64,000 nt of DNA from Opitutaceae bacterium (GTDB taxonomy: Bacteria > Verrucomicrobiota > Verrucomicrobiia > Opitutales > Opitutaceae): assembly GCA_016711225.1 (NCBI GenBank), contig JADJTK010000013.1:124001-188000 (forward strand). The letters are read 5' to 3'. Made by a program: the position numbers and the translations under genes. The notes under the pieces are model-generated. The model made no database searches. It was not told the DNA's origin and saw nothing but the letters and a program-made list of their open reading frames with translations. Of this stretch, positions 1 through 9,460 are shown piece after piece. Positions within the stretch are counted from its first letter, which is position 1. Each line of letters starts with the position of its first letter.

Positions 1-711
1 CTGGAAGAGCTTGCGCCAGTAGCCGGCGCGCCGGTCGCTTTGCAGGCGGGGCCACTGGGTGCGGGAGAGGATCTGGGCGAGCACGGCGCTCTCCTTGACG
101 GGAAGGAAGGCGTCGCCCTGGCGCACGTGGATGGTGTTCATCGCCTCGCGGGAGCGGTGCTGGACCTTGATGGGGCGCACGTAGAGGCGACCGTCCAGAC
201 GGAACAGATCCAGCATGAACTGGGTGGTGCTGCGGATCGGGTCGAGGGCGTAGCTGGAGTGCTTGTCGCGGTAGAGGCCGAAGTAGGTCACCGTCTCCAG
301 GTCGAGGAGTCGCGGGCAGGTGAGCACGAAGAAGTTGCCCAGGCTCTGGTCGGAGCGCCAGATGTCAGCCAGATGGGAGAGGCAGTCGAAGACGTAGATG
401 GCGCCGCGGCCGGCGCGCTCGATCACGGCATGGACGTCGCGCACGAAGTTCTCGAAGCCGTTGGAGGCGTCGACATGGCAGGTCTCGACCTCGGCCGATT
501 CGGGCATGAGGGCGGGATGGTCGGCAAAGCGGAAATAGATGAGGTGCCGGCCGGCGTTGCGGGCGGCCAGGGTGTAGGGGCCGATGAGCTCGTGGTACTC
601 CTCGAGCGCGTCCACCTCCCAGACGACGTTGTCGCCAGCTTCGATGCCGTGGAGCACCTGGTCGAGACCGGGCAGGCCGGTGGTGAAGGCGGGGGCGGGT
701 TTTAGCGGCAT
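1..711 (-). CDS. RecA/KaiC-like domain protein, N-terminal part (cut by window edge)
   Basis: An open frame runs from an ATG at 711 to the left edge without a stop, giving 237 residues. The start reads F-T-T-G-L-P-G-L-D-Q-V-L-H-G, which is how KaiC/GvpD-type RecA-fold domains begin. The position where they carry the Walker A loop (residues 22-35, G-D-N-V-V-W-E-V-D) has no G-K-T/S, so ATP binding by a normal P-loop is doubtful. From memory, verrucomicrobial PEP synthase/pyruvate phosphate dikinase-like proteins carry such an N-terminal domain before the PEP-utilising domains; that part would lie outside the window, so this is inference. No good ribosome binding site precedes the ATG. It lies downstream of gdhA on the same strand, separated by the gdhA terminator. 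Confidence 0.55.
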   Translation of the reverse strand, partial: MPLKPAPAFTTGLPGLDQVLHGIEAGDNVVWEVDALEEYHELIGPYTLAARNAGRHLIYFRFADHPALMPESAEVETCHVDASNGFENFVRDVHAVIERAGRGAIYVFDCLSHLADIWRSDQSLGNFFVLTCPRLLDLETVTYFGLYRDKHSSYALDPIRSTTQFMLDLFRLDGRLYVRPIKVQHRSREAMNTIHVRQGDAFLPVKESAVLAQILSRTQWPRLQSDRRAGYWRKLFQ

Positions 712-800
712 GGGAGGACCGGATGTGGATTGCCGAGAGCGGGGAGCGGAGGGCGGCGTGGGAGCCGGGGGACTCGAGGCCGGAAAGGAGTAAGGCGTGG

Positions 801-831
801 CAAAAGGCCGCGCCCGTTGTGGGGCGCGGCC
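801..831 (-). terminator. Rho-independent terminator of gdhA
   Basis: A perfect 10-bp stem (ggccgcgccc / gggcgcggcc, 806-831, 6-base loop) lies just past the gdhA stop. Read on the minus strand it is followed by TTTTG, so it should end the gdhA transcript before the RecA-like gene. Confidence 0.85.
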
Positions 832-856
832 TCGAAGTAGAAAACAGGATGCGCTC

Positions 857-2200
857 TTAGAGCACGCCCTGGTCGATCATGGCATCCGCCACCTTGGTGA
901 AGCCGGCGATGTTCGCCCCGAGCACGTAGTTGCCCGGCTGGCCGTATTCCTTGGCGGTGTTGGCGCAGTTGCTGTGGATGTTGACCATGATGGTGTGTAG
1001 GCGCTGGTCGACTTCCTCGCGGCTCCAGCCCAGGCGCATGGAATTCTGCGACATCTCGAGACCGGAGGTGGCCACGCCGCCGGCATTGGCCGCCTTGCCC
1101 GGGCCGTAGAGGATCTTGGCGCCCAGGTAGGCTTCGATCGCCTCGGGGGTGGAGGGCATGTTCGCACCTTCGGAGACGAGCTCGCAGCCGTTCTTCAGGA
1201 GGACCTTGGCCTCGTCGCCGGTCACCTCGTTTTGCGTGGCACTCGGGAAGGCGCAGTCGCAGGCGACCGACCAGGGGCGCTGTCCCGGGATGTACTTGGC
1301 GCCAGCGAACTTGTCGGCGTAATCCTTGATCCGCCCACGCTTGACGTTCTTGAGCTCCATGACGAAGGCGAGCTTCTCGGGGGAGATGCCGGCCGGATCG
1401 TAGATGGTGCCGTCGGAGTCCGAGAGGGTGACGGCCTTGGCGCCGAGCTGGGTGAGCTTCTCGACGGTGTACTGGGCGACGTTGCCGGAGCCCGACACCG
1501 TGCAGATCTTGCCTTGCAGCCCGTCGTTGCGGGTCTTGAGCATCTCTTGCGCGAAATAGACCGCGCCGTAGCCGGTGGCTTCCGGACGGATGAGCGAGCC
1601 GCCCCACTTGAGGCCTTTGCCGGTGAGCACGCCGGTGAACTCGTTGCGCACGCGCTTGTATTGGCCGAACATGTAACCGATTTCCCGGGCGCCTGTGCCG
1701 ATGTCGCCGGCGGGCACGTCGGTATCGGCGCCGATGTGGCGGGCAAGCTCGGTCATGAAGCTTTGGCAGAAGCGCATCACCTCGGCGTCGCTCTTGCCCT
1801 TGGGGTCAAAGTCGGAGCCGCCCTTGCCGCCGCCCATGGGCAGGGTGGTGAGCGAGTTCTTGAAGACCTGTTCGAAGCCGAGGAACTTCAGGATACCGAT
1901 GTTGACGCTGGGGTGGAGGCGGATGCCCCCCTTGTACGGCCCGATGGCGCTGTTGAACTGGATGCGGAAACCGCGATTCACTTGGACGCGGCCCTTGTCG
2001 TCGGTCCACGCCACGCGGAACATGATCTGGCGCTCCGGCTCGACCACGCGTTCGAGGATGCGGTTGTCCTTGTACTTCTTGTGGCGTTCGACCACGGGGC
2101 CGAGGGTCTCGAGCACTTCACGTGCGGCCTGGAGGAACTCGGGCTCGCCGGCATTGCGGCGTGCCATCACTTCGATGACTTCAGCGATGTATTCGTTCAT
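857..2200 (-). CDS. gdhA: NADP-type glutamate dehydrogenase
   Basis: Cytoplasmic enzyme that aminates 2-oxoglutarate with ammonium to glutamate using NAD(P)H, for nitrogen assimilation. The 447-residue product matches the usual length (about 450) of the small hexameric family. Visible motifs are the substrate-binding P-M-G-G-G-K-G-G-S-D-F-D segment (residues 121-132, catalytic Lys126), P-A-G-D-I-G-T-G (163-170, with the conserved Asp166), and the nucleotide-binding G-S-G-N-V-A (238-243). The second Rossmann strand ends in L-S-D-S-D-G, with a serine where NAD-specific enzymes often have an acidic residue, which favours NADP. It is a single-gene unit with its own terminator and a long upstream gap. 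The ATG at 2200 gives the expected N-terminus. Confidence 0.96.
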   Translation of the reverse strand: MNEYIAEVIEVMARRNAGEPEFLQAAREVLETLGPVVERHKKYKDNRILERVVEPERQIMFRVAWTDDKGRVQVNRGFRIQFNSAIGPYKGGIRLHPSVNIGILKFLGFEQVFKNSLTTLPMGGGKGGSDFDPKGKSDAEVMRFCQSFMTELARHIGADTDVPAGDIGTGAREIGYMFGQYKRVRNEFTGVLTGKGLKWGGSLIRPEATGYGAVYFAQEMLKTRNDGLQGKICTVSGSGNVAQYTVEKLTQLGAKAVTLSDSDGTIYDPAGISPEKLAFVMELKNVKRGRIKDYADKFAGAKYIPGQRPWSVACDCAFPSATQNEVTGDEAKVLLKNGCELVSEGANMPSTPEAIEAYLGAKILYGPGKAANAGGVATSGLEMSQNSMRLGWSREEVDQRLHTIMVNIHSNCANTAKEYGQPGNYVLGANIAGFTKVADAMIDQGVL

Positions 2201-2569
2201 TGGACTGTTTTGAGTAGATCGTGTCTCTCATAGCCACGTCGCAGACTTCCCTGCGGGGTGGCAGGGCGTCGTCTCAAGCCGCGGGGTTTGGGTGCGGCGC
2301 AAGTTCGAGTGGCGGCTGCAGGCTTGCCGCGCGCGGCAGTGGCGACAAGGGGAAAACGGAGGGCGCGGGCCCGGCCACGGAAATCCCCGTACTGCCGGTA
2401 CACGCGCAAGCATCAGGCGCACCCGGATCCTGCGTGCGTTTCAGGAGAGGGCTGGGTGACTGGAGCGGGAGGCTCCGTCCGAGCTGGGCGGCTGTTTGGT
2501 ATTGCTGGGCCGCGCGGGCTGAAGCCCCGTGTCGCCTCGAACCGTAGTCCACTGGTCGCTGGCTACTGA
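2201..2569. other. Intergenic region upstream of gdhA
   Basis: No coding sequence is supported here. It must hold the gdhA promoter on the minus strand, but no convincing -35/-10 pair was seen. The edge at about 2549-2580 is a degenerate short-period repeat of ctggt/ctgat units that also contains the stop codon of the neighbouring ABC gene; it belongs with the other microrepeats in this window. Confidence 0.5.
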
Positions 2570-3598
2570 TCACTGATCCCCGTGGCCCGTTCCTCCAGGA
2601 AGTGTATCCGGGGAACTCGGCTCGACGGGAGGAGCGCCCTCCAAGTGTCGATGCTGGTGTGGCGCCGGCCGTCCGTGCGTCGCGGGCGCGGCCTGCAGCC
2701 GGTGGCGCCCGCCGCTGCGGCTGAGGCGGACGGGTGCACCGAAGGTCGCCGAGAGCCGGGCGGAGGTGAGCGTGCTCGCCAGCGGCCCGGCGGCGAGCAC
2801 CCGTCCCGCCCGCAAGAGCAGCGCATGGGTGAATCCGGGGACGATCTCCTCGACGTGGTGGGTCACCAGGACGAGGCCGGGCCCGCGGGGGGCGGCGGCG
2901 AGGCGCGCGAGCGTCGCAAGAAAAGCCTCGCGCGCCACCGGGTCGAGGCCGGCGCAGGGCTCGTCGAGGATGAGCAGGCGGGGTCGCGCCATCTGCGCGC
3001 GGGCGAGCAGGGTGCGCTGCCGTTCGCCCTCGGAGAGTTGTTGCCAGGTGCGGTCGGCTGCGGGGGTGAGCCCGACACCGGCGAGCAGGCGCCGGGCGCG
3101 GCGGTGGGCGAGGGAGGGAAAGCGGCCCCACGGGTTGAGCATCGCTCGGTATCCGCCGAGCACGGTCTCGAAGGCGGTGGTATCGGGCTCGATCAAGCGC
3201 GGCAACCCGGCGCCGACCAGCCCGATGTGCTCACGCAATTCGCGCCAGTCGCTGCGGCCGAACTGGCGGCCGAGCACCTCGACCTCGCCGCCCGAGGGTG
3301 TGATGTATCCGGTGAGTGCCGCCAGCAGGGAGCTCTTGCCTGCGCCGTTGGGGCCGAGGATGACCCAGTGCTCGCCCCGCTCGACGGTCCAATCGAGGCC
3401 GTCGAGAATGGTGGTGCGATCGCGGGCGATGTGCAGGCCTTGCAGGCGGAGCAGCGGGTGGGCGAGGCGGCGGGAAGCGGGCATGGCGGGCAGCGGAATC
3501 GTTTTCGGTGCTTTGTCGGCCACGGCGGTGAGGTGGCTGGGCGAAGAGGGTGCCAGGTCGGCGTCCTCGCCTACAGGAGTCGGGACGGAGTGCCGCAC
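2570..3598 (-). CDS. Single-domain ABC transporter ATP-binding protein (ModF/COG1119-like)
   Basis: A stand-alone ABC ATPase. With the longest reading, Walker A is G-P-N-G-A-G-K-S-S (82-90), the signature is L-S-E-G-E-R-Q-R (188-195), Walker B is L-L-I-L-D-E-P (208-214) and the switch histidines are T-H-H (246-248). The family most like this is the lone ATPase group around COG1119, whose substrates are mostly unknown. No permease or binding protein lies nearby, so the substrate is not predicted. The first 38 residues look unlike the family; an ATG at 3484 (M-P-A-S-R-R-L) would give a normal N-terminus, while the ATG at 3598 overlaps the upstream MBL gene by 28 bases. The C-terminus from about residue 295 is Pro/His/Arg-rich and poorly conserved in appearance, and the stop lies in a microrepeat. 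Confidence 0.8.
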   Translation of the reverse strand: MRHSVPTPVGEDADLAPSSPSHLTAVADKAPKTIPLPAMPASRRLAHPLLRLQGLHIARDRTTILDGLDWTVERGEHWVILGPNGAGKSSLLAALTGYITPSGGEVEVLGRQFGRSDWRELREHIGLVGAGLPRLIEPDTTAFETVLGGYRAMLNPWGRFPSLAHRRARRLLAGVGLTPAADRTWQQLSEGERQRTLLARAQMARPRLLILDEPCAGLDPVAREAFLATLARLAAAPRGPGLVLVTHHVEEIVPGFTHALLLRAGRVLAAGPLASTLTSARLSATFGAPVRLSRSGGRHRLQAAPATHGRPAPHQHRHLEGAPPVEPSSPDTLPGGTGHGDQ

Positions 3599-4413
3599 TG
3601 CGCGAAGAACGGATTGTGTTCCAGCTCCTCGCCTACCGTCGTCAGCGGACCGTGACCGCAGGCGAGCACGGTGGCGGCCGGCAACCGGAGGACCTTTTCC
3701 ACGTTGTTGCGGTGGGCATCCGGGTACGACTCCATGCCCCCGCCCATCGAGGAGGCAAAGAGCGAGTCGCCCACGATCGCCAACGGATGGGCCAGCCCGT
3801 TCACCACATAGCTGGCGCCGCCGCGGGAATGGCCCCAGGTCGAGAGCGTGTGGATGCGCAACGCGCCGACTTCGAAGGTCTTCCCCTCGCCGAAGGAGTG
3901 GCCGCCGGCGATCGGCTCGCGCTCCGAGGCCCAGACCGGGGCGTGGGCCGTCTTGATCAGGGTCACTAGGTCAGCGATGTGGTCGTGGTGGGTGTGCGTC
4001 AGAAAGATGAATTCGAGTTTGAGCCCGTACCGGCGGAGGGTGGCGAGCAGCGGCTCGGCGGTAGCCCCGGTATCGAAGGCGGCGGCCTGCTTCGTGGTCG
4101 GGTCCCAGACCAGGTAGGCGTTCACTGTCATGTCGTGGAACGGGGTGGTGGCCATGGCGAAGCCGTCGGGGAACGCGACGGGGCGAGGGAGCCAGCCGCC
4201 ACGGGCCATCGCCAACAGCGCCTCGGTGCCGAGCTGCAGGGGCGGGGCGATCGCGCGCAGCGTGGCCTCATCGCCCTGGTTTTTGCGCGCGGCCTGCACC
4301 GCCTCGGGCGATACGCCGGCCAATCGGCCCAGTGCGGTGTCGCCGAGGTCGGCGCCGCGCATGGCTTTGCTGATGACGTCGCCGGCATTGTCCTCGAGGG
4401 GAAGTTGCACCAT
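3571..4413 (-). CDS. Metallo-beta-lactamase-fold hydrolase with N-terminal helical domain
   Basis: A 280-residue cytoplasmic protein. The metal ligands of the MBL fold are all visible: H-T-H-H-D-H (140-145), H195 in W-G-H-S-R-G, D216 in G-D-S-L-F and H254 in G-H-G-P. This is the glyoxalase II-like arrangement, so a hydrolase acting on a thioester or similar substrate is likely; the actual substrate is unknown. Residues 10-70 form an extra helical region that reads like an XRE-type helix-turn-helix (A-L-G-R-L-A-G-V-S-P-E-A-V-Q-A-A), placed before the MBL domain. It probably forms one unit with the ABC ATPase gene that follows and overlaps it. Confidence 0.85.
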   Translation of the reverse strand: MVQLPLEDNAGDVISKAMRGADLGDTALGRLAGVSPEAVQAARKNQGDEATLRAIAPPLQLGTEALLAMARGGWLPRPVAFPDGFAMATTPFHDMTVNAYLVWDPTTKQAAAFDTGATAEPLLATLRRYGLKLEFIFLTHTHHDHIADLVTLIKTAHAPVWASEREPIAGGHSFGEGKTFEVGALRIHTLSTWGHSRGGASYVVNGLAHPLAIVGDSLFASSMGGGMESYPDAHRNNVEKVLRLPAATVLACGHGPLTTVGEELEHNPFFAQCGTPSRLL

Positions 4414-4521
4414 GGCGCGAAGAAACCGGGATTGGCCCCGGTGGCCAGCGCGAAGGGCGCGTGCGGACGAGGCCCCTCAACCTGCCATAGCCAGCGCGAG
4501 GTCGGTCGAGCCGGTGGTGAC

Positions 4522-4586
4522 TCACGGCTTCGAGTCCGCCATTCGTTTCCGAACGGTGACTACGAGCCCCCCGTGCCGGCGACCGT
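4522..4586 (+). pseudogene. Remnant matching the 3' coding end of the large secreted gene at 12524-15124
   Basis: About 65 bases here align with 14948-15013. Shared blocks are cacggcttcgagt, ttccgaacggtga, tacgag and ggcgaccg, in the same order and spacing apart from small indels. The matching protein words H-G-F-E and P-N-G-D-Y-E fall in different frames, so this copy is not coding. It looks like a decayed duplicate of the end of that gene. Confidence 0.5.
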
Positions 4587-6586
4587 TCAGGGTGCCAGTG
4601 CGTCGGCCCGGGTTTTGGCGGGGAGGGGTCCGACCATCGGGCTGAGGTCGGGCCCGGTCCAAGGCCAGGGATTGCCGGCGGGCCACCAGGCGGGTTTCCC
4701 GGAAAGGTAGAGGGAGGCCGGGATGATGCGCTGGGTGTTGCCGGCTTTCCACTGCGTCGCCCGGTTGACGGTGTCGTAGTTGCCGTGGAGCCAGGCGGTG
4801 GCGTAGGCGGAGGTTTGGCGCGACGGGGTGCCGTCGGTCGTGAAGCTGAGGATCCCGACGCCGGCGTTGTCGCAGATGAACTGAGTGATGGTCGCCGCCG
4901 AGCGGGAGTCCGGGTTGAGGACCGGGCCGAGGACGTTGCCGACGGCGCTGACGTAGTTGGACCTCGTGCCGATGCTGAGGGCCTGGACGTTGCTGGTCTG
5001 TTTGGTCTGCGTTCCCACGACCGCAGGAAAGCGGTACTGGCTCGAGGCGTAGTTGCGGAAGAACGTGATGTAGCCCGAATTCCCGTGGGTCTCCGGCAGC
5101 GCCAGGTGCGGCGCCCAGTTGCCCTCGACCAGCTCCATGTGCGGGTAGGCGCAATGGGCGTCCACGGCGACTTCCTGGAACTCGGCCGGCGAGGACCAAG
5201 CGTTGTCGGCATAGTTGTAGGCGACGACGTTGCCCCCGCCGGAGTTGGAGAACTGCAGCGGCTTGTTCACGAAACGAACGATGTTGTTCTCGACGAGGTT
5301 GTCGGCTGCGCCGGCGATGAGGCAGATGCCGTAGCAGTCGGCGCCGAAACCGTAATACGCGGAGTGGTGCAGGTGGCTGTCGCGCACCACGCAGCGGTAG
5401 GCGCCGTGCAACGCGATATGGATGCCTCCGATCAGGGCGCCGTTGGTCTCGACGTCGCGCACCCAGCAAAAGGCGGTGTTGGTCATCTCGACACCGCCGG
5501 CGGTGGCGCCGTTGTAGTATTTGTTGGTGCCGTTTTCGATCCGCACGGCTTCGAGCCCCGCCCATTTCACGACGCGCGCGGTGACCGGGCGAGACCGGCG
5601 GACTTCGCGGTCGAGAAGGTCCAGTGCAAGGGCGATGCCACGGTGACGGTGTCGCCCGCGACGGAGGCGATCTCCACGCGCTGGCTGATCGAGCGGAGGA
5701 CCTGCCGACCGGCGACGCTGTCCTCGCGTTTGAACATGGCGGCGGCGGTGATCTCAGCGTCGTCGCGTTGGTCGATGAGGGCAAAGTCGCCGGCCTTGAA
5801 CTGCGCGGCGTTGGCCCCGATCTTGATGGTGGTCGAGCCCTTGACGGCGTCGGCGGCCAGGAGGAACGAGCCCTTGGCGAAACTACCGTAGTCGTAGCAG
5901 GCGGAGTCGGCGGTGTAGCCGGCGGGCGTGTAGCCGATCTGGACGACTGTGTCATTGTCGGGCCAAGACTCGGCGCAGGCGATGGTGGTGCCGCCGGCGT
6001 CGGCGCCCTGTGATCCGCTGCCACGCAGGACGATGCCCCGGTTGAGCATGACGGTGGTCGGCGAGGTGAAACGACCGGGGGCGAGCTGGATTACGCTGCC
6101 TTCGGGGCAGGCCTGGATGGCGGCGTTGAGGTCGTCTCCCGGTTGGAGCGTCCTGAAGATGGTCGTTCGCGTCGGGAGCTTGCGCTCGGTGAGGGCGAGG
6201 CCGAGCTGCGAGTCGGCGAGGATGCCGGGATTCCAGGTGGTGATCAGGTTCGGGTCAAACAGACCGACTGGGATGATCGGGCCGGAGGCGAGGGTGGAGA
6301 CCCGCCAGAAGGTTCGGGCGGCGCCGTCTGTCCCGGCGGCAAGGACGGTTCTGGTGAGGTCGGCTCCGGTACCGACTGGACCATCCTCGAGGGCGGTCCA
6401 GGTGATGAGATCCGGGGAGGTTTCGAGAACGTAGTGTTTGCCTGACTCGCTCGCCCAGCGGAGCACCAGGTTCCCGGCGCTGTCGCGTTCGAGTCGGGCC
6501 TGGAAGTCGGCAGCGATCGCATTGGAGGCGAATAGTGCGCCGGCGAGGAGAAGGCGCATGGCGATGGTGGTTAGGCCGGTTTTCAT
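4587..6586 (-). pseudogene. Secreted right-handed parallel beta-helix (pectate-lyase-like) protein, frameshifted
   Basis: Two adjacent frames make one protein of about 666 residues. The first part starts at ATG 6586 with a signal peptide (M-K-T-G-L-T-T-I-A-M-R-L-L-L-A-G-A, cleaved near A-I-A). The verrucomicrobial V-L-E-T-S-P-D-L-I-T-W module follows (about residues 30-95), then W-N-P-G and a beta-helix of the pectate lyase superfamily. This frame ends at 5567; the beta-helix resumes in another frame at W-A-G-L-E-A-V-R and runs to 4587. A one-base deletion near 5583-5590 explains the break: restoring one base gives A-R-V-T-A-R-V-V-K-W-A-G. The intact paralogue is at 6768-9272. The likely role is binding or cleaving a plant polysaccharide outside the cell, but no catalytic triad was assigned. 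Either a real pseudogene or a sequencing indel. Confidence 0.75.
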
Positions 6587-6767
6587 CGGTTCGGCGGTCG
6601 GGGAGGCGGGACGGTGAGAGGAAGCGAAGGCTGGACTTGGGCGGTGGGTGGGGAGGTGCCGGGCGCCCCCCACGGACGCCCGGCGATTTCTCCACCACCC
6701 ACCGAAAGGACGCGTCGGTTCCACTGGGAGCGGGCGCGCGGACTCGAGGAAGGTGGCGCGGGTGGAC

Positions 6768-9272
6768 TCAAGGGACGATCATGACCCGGACGCGCAGGAA
6801 CCGGCGCGTGGCAGCGCCCAACGCGACGGAGTCTTGCGCGGTGACGTGGGCCGGGCTGCCGGGCGCGACGGTTGTCAGCGTGGACCACGCCATCAGGTCT
6901 GTGCTGCCCTCGACGACGTAACCGAGATCAGGAGCTGTGGCTCGGCGGTTGAAGGAGAAGGTCAGATAGCTCTGGTTGCCCGAGGTCGTGGTGCCGAGGG
7001 TGTACGGTGCGGCGACGGCGCCGCGCGCCGCGAGGTTGAACCCGTAGCGTTGAAGATTGGTGACGCCGGAACCGTCAGGATCGGCGAGCGGGGCGGAGAC
7101 GGCGTCGTCGGAGAAGGCCGCACCGGGGAAGTTGGTGGCGCGCCAGGCCGTGTAGGTGTTGGGGGCCACGGTGGTGACGAGCAGAGCGGCGCAGTGGCTG
7201 CCGGTGGCGCCGGCGGAGCTGGTGGCGATGCAACGGAACCAGAGGCTGCCCAGGCCGGTGTTCACGTTGGCGATCGAGAGGGTCGCGGTGCCGACGCCCG
7301 AGTAGGTGGCGTTGTTGGTGAGATCAAACCAGCCATCCTGTCCGCTGTTAACGGTGGCCTGCCACCGGTAGGTGGGCGGGGGTGTGCCGATGGCCGCGAC
7401 GGTCACGATCGCGGTGGTGCCGGCGATGGCCCGCAGGTTCATCGGGGGCTGGGTGGTGAAGTACGGGGCGGGTGCGGCGCGCATCATGGCCTCGTAGCGC
7501 GCCTTGGCGGGGAGGACTCCGGGCAGCGGGTTCGACGGGCTCTCCGGCGTGACCCAGGGCCAGGGAGCGGAGCCGAAGAACGCGGGCTTGGCGGTGAGGT
7601 AGAGGGAATTCGGGAGGGCGTGGTCGGGGTTGCCAGCATCCCAGATCACGCTGTTGGTGACGTAGTCGAAGTTTCCATGCCGGAGGATCTCGCGCAGAGC
7701 GGTGCCGTCGTCCCGGCCGTCGCCGCTGGTGCCGATTTTGTACACGGCGGCCGAGAAGACGTTGCCGATCTCGGCGGAGCCGTTCCACGCGTACTCATAG
7801 ACGGGCAGATGTCCCGGGCCTTGGAACGTGGGCAGGCCGGGTTGGAGGAGGACGTTGCCGACGACGTTGTAGCATCGGCTGTAGGCGGAGGCCATCACGG
7901 CGGCGACGTTGGAGTCCGTGAGGTGGTCGCTGTTGCGGCCCGGTGCGTAGTTGCGGAAAAATGTCAGCCAGCCGGTGTTGCCGTGAGTGGTGTCGCCGCC
8001 GATGTTGGGGGCCCAGTTGCCCTCGATCAGCTCGAAATGCGGGAAGGCGTTGTGGCCGCCGTCGACTCCGCTCTCTTGGAAATGCCGGTCGTGGTTGGTG
8101 TCGATGATCGCCTGGTCGACATAGTTGTAGCCCACGACGTTGCCGCCGCCGCTCGCCACGAGGACGATGGGCTTGTCGAGCCAGACGGCGATGTTGTCCT
8201 CGACGAGGCAGTCAGAGGTCTGGCTGCGGAGGTCGATGCCGTAGGCGCCACCACCATACACGATCTGCCGGGCGTGGTGGACGTAGCAGCCGCGAATCTC
8301 GCACCGGAAGCACTGGTCGAGCGCGATGGAGGCGCCCGCCATGCCGGGGCCCGTCGCGGGGTTGCCGTCGGATTCGACATTGCGAATCCAGCCGTAGGCG
8401 AGGTTGAGAGCCTGGACGTTGCCGCTGCCGCCGCCGTTGATGTAGAGGTCCTCGAGACCGATGTGGTGGGTGCCCCATTCGCCGCTGGCGGTCGGGAAGA
8501 CCTGGGGCTGGAACGCGGCGTCGAAGGCCATGTGGGTCGGAGTCGAGACCGTGAGCACGTTGCCGCTCTTCGCGGCGACCTCGATCTGCTGGCCCATCGA
8601 GCGCCAGAGGCCGCCCGGGGACGGAGGCCAGTTGAGCTTCCCGCCCTGTGAATAGCCGCCGCGCTTGTAGTAGGTGCCGCCGGTGTCGCCGAAGCCGAAG
8701 AACACATAGCTCGGGTCGTCCGCCTGATCGAGTTGGAGGACGTCGCCGACCTGGATGCCGCTCGCATCGGCGACGGTCAGGGTCGTGGCGCCCTTGGGGA
8801 CGCTGCCGACGACGTTGATGCAGGGGTCGGGCACCTTGCCGCCATCCGGCCAGAACCAGCCCATGCGGATAGCTGGCTCCTCGTTTGGTGAGTACAGGAC
8901 GATCTTTGTCAGGCTCATGCCGGCGCCGCGGAGGACAACATTGCTTCGGTTGAGCAGGATCGGTGCGGTGATGCGGTAGGTGCCCGCCGGCAGGTACACC
9001 ACTTGACGGACACCGGTTTGCGCGGCCTTCGCGCCCGCGCCGGTGATGGCGGTATTGATGACGGCGGTGGCGTCGGAGGTGCCGTTGCCGTAGGTCGCGG
9101 CATCGATCGTCGCGTGGAGGGCCGTGACGTTGGGAATCCCGCCCACCGCATTGAGACCCGGGTTCCAAGTTGTGACCCGGTCGGCAGGGATGATCGCCGC
9201 TTGGGCCGCGGAGAGTCGCAAGAGCGCGAGCCCGAGGAGTGCGATGCGGAGCTGGCAATGATGAAGGCGCAT
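6768..9272 (-). CDS. Secreted right-handed parallel beta-helix protein with Ig-like and C-terminal module
   Basis: An 834-residue exported protein. The start chosen is ATG 9272, because it opens directly on a signal peptide (M-R-L-H-H-C-Q-L-R-I-A-L-L-G-L-A-L, cleavage near A-Q-A-A); the frame is open to 9359 but that extension looks non-coding. Domains in order: W-N-P-G and a long beta-helix (about 30-590, with N-G-T-S-D-A-T-A-V-I-N and A-G-T-Y-R-I-T motifs as in pectate lyase/GH55-type helices), an Ig-like domain (about 600-700) and the recurring C-terminal module (D-P-D-G-S-G-V-T-N-L-Q-R-Y ... R-R-F-L-R-V-R). It is paralogous to 4587-6586 in the same orientation and divergent from the LacI-type regulators, which may control it. 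The carbohydrate substrate is unknown. Confidence 0.85.
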   Translation of the reverse strand: MRLHHCQLRIALLGLALLRLSAAQAAIIPADRVTTWNPGLNAVGGIPNVTALHATIDAATYGNGTSDATAVINTAITGAGAKAAQTGVRQVVYLPAGTYRITAPILLNRSNVVLRGAGMSLTKIVLYSPNEEPAIRMGWFWPDGGKVPDPCINVVGSVPKGATTLTVADASGIQVGDVLQLDQADDPSYVFFGFGDTGGTYYKRGGYSQGGKLNWPPSPGGLWRSMGQQIEVAAKSGNVLTVSTPTHMAFDAAFQPQVFPTASGEWGTHHIGLEDLYINGGGSGNVQALNLAYGWIRNVESDGNPATGPGMAGASIALDQCFRCEIRGCYVHHARQIVYGGGAYGIDLRSQTSDCLVEDNIAVWLDKPIVLVASGGGNVVGYNYVDQAIIDTNHDRHFQESGVDGGHNAFPHFELIEGNWAPNIGGDTTHGNTGWLTFFRNYAPGRNSDHLTDSNVAAVMASAYSRCYNVVGNVLLQPGLPTFQGPGHLPVYEYAWNGSAEIGNVFSAAVYKIGTSGDGRDDGTALREILRHGNFDYVTNSVIWDAGNPDHALPNSLYLTAKPAFFGSAPWPWVTPESPSNPLPGVLPAKARYEAMMRAAPAPYFTTQPPMNLRAIAGTTAIVTVAAIGTPPPTYRWQATVNSGQDGWFDLTNNATYSGVGTATLSIANVNTGLGSLWFRCIATSSAGATGSHCAALLVTTVAPNTYTAWRATNFPGAAFSDDAVSAPLADPDGSGVTNLQRYGFNLAARGAVAAPYTLGTTTSGNQSYLTFSFNRRATAPDLGYVVEGSTDLMAWSTLTTVAPGSPAHVTAQDSVALGAATRRFLRVRVMIVP

Positions 9273-9460
9273 ATTGAGAGCGGCGGGTGTGGCGAGGTAA
9301 AGCTGTCGGTGTCGGGATAAGGAACACCACCGGTGGAGCGAAAGAGCGCTTCGCCTCATTCATTTGCGGTTCGCGGCTTTTACCGGAATTTCGATGGGTC
9401 GTAGTTGCCCCCGGTGCGAGCCTCAGCCGGGATCGACCGCGGCCGAGAAACGACCGCAAC

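Noticed and set aside
2201..2569. A riboswitch or leader upstream of gdhA
   Set aside because: No known leader pattern or clear alternative hairpins could be seen; the stretch is simply GC-rich.
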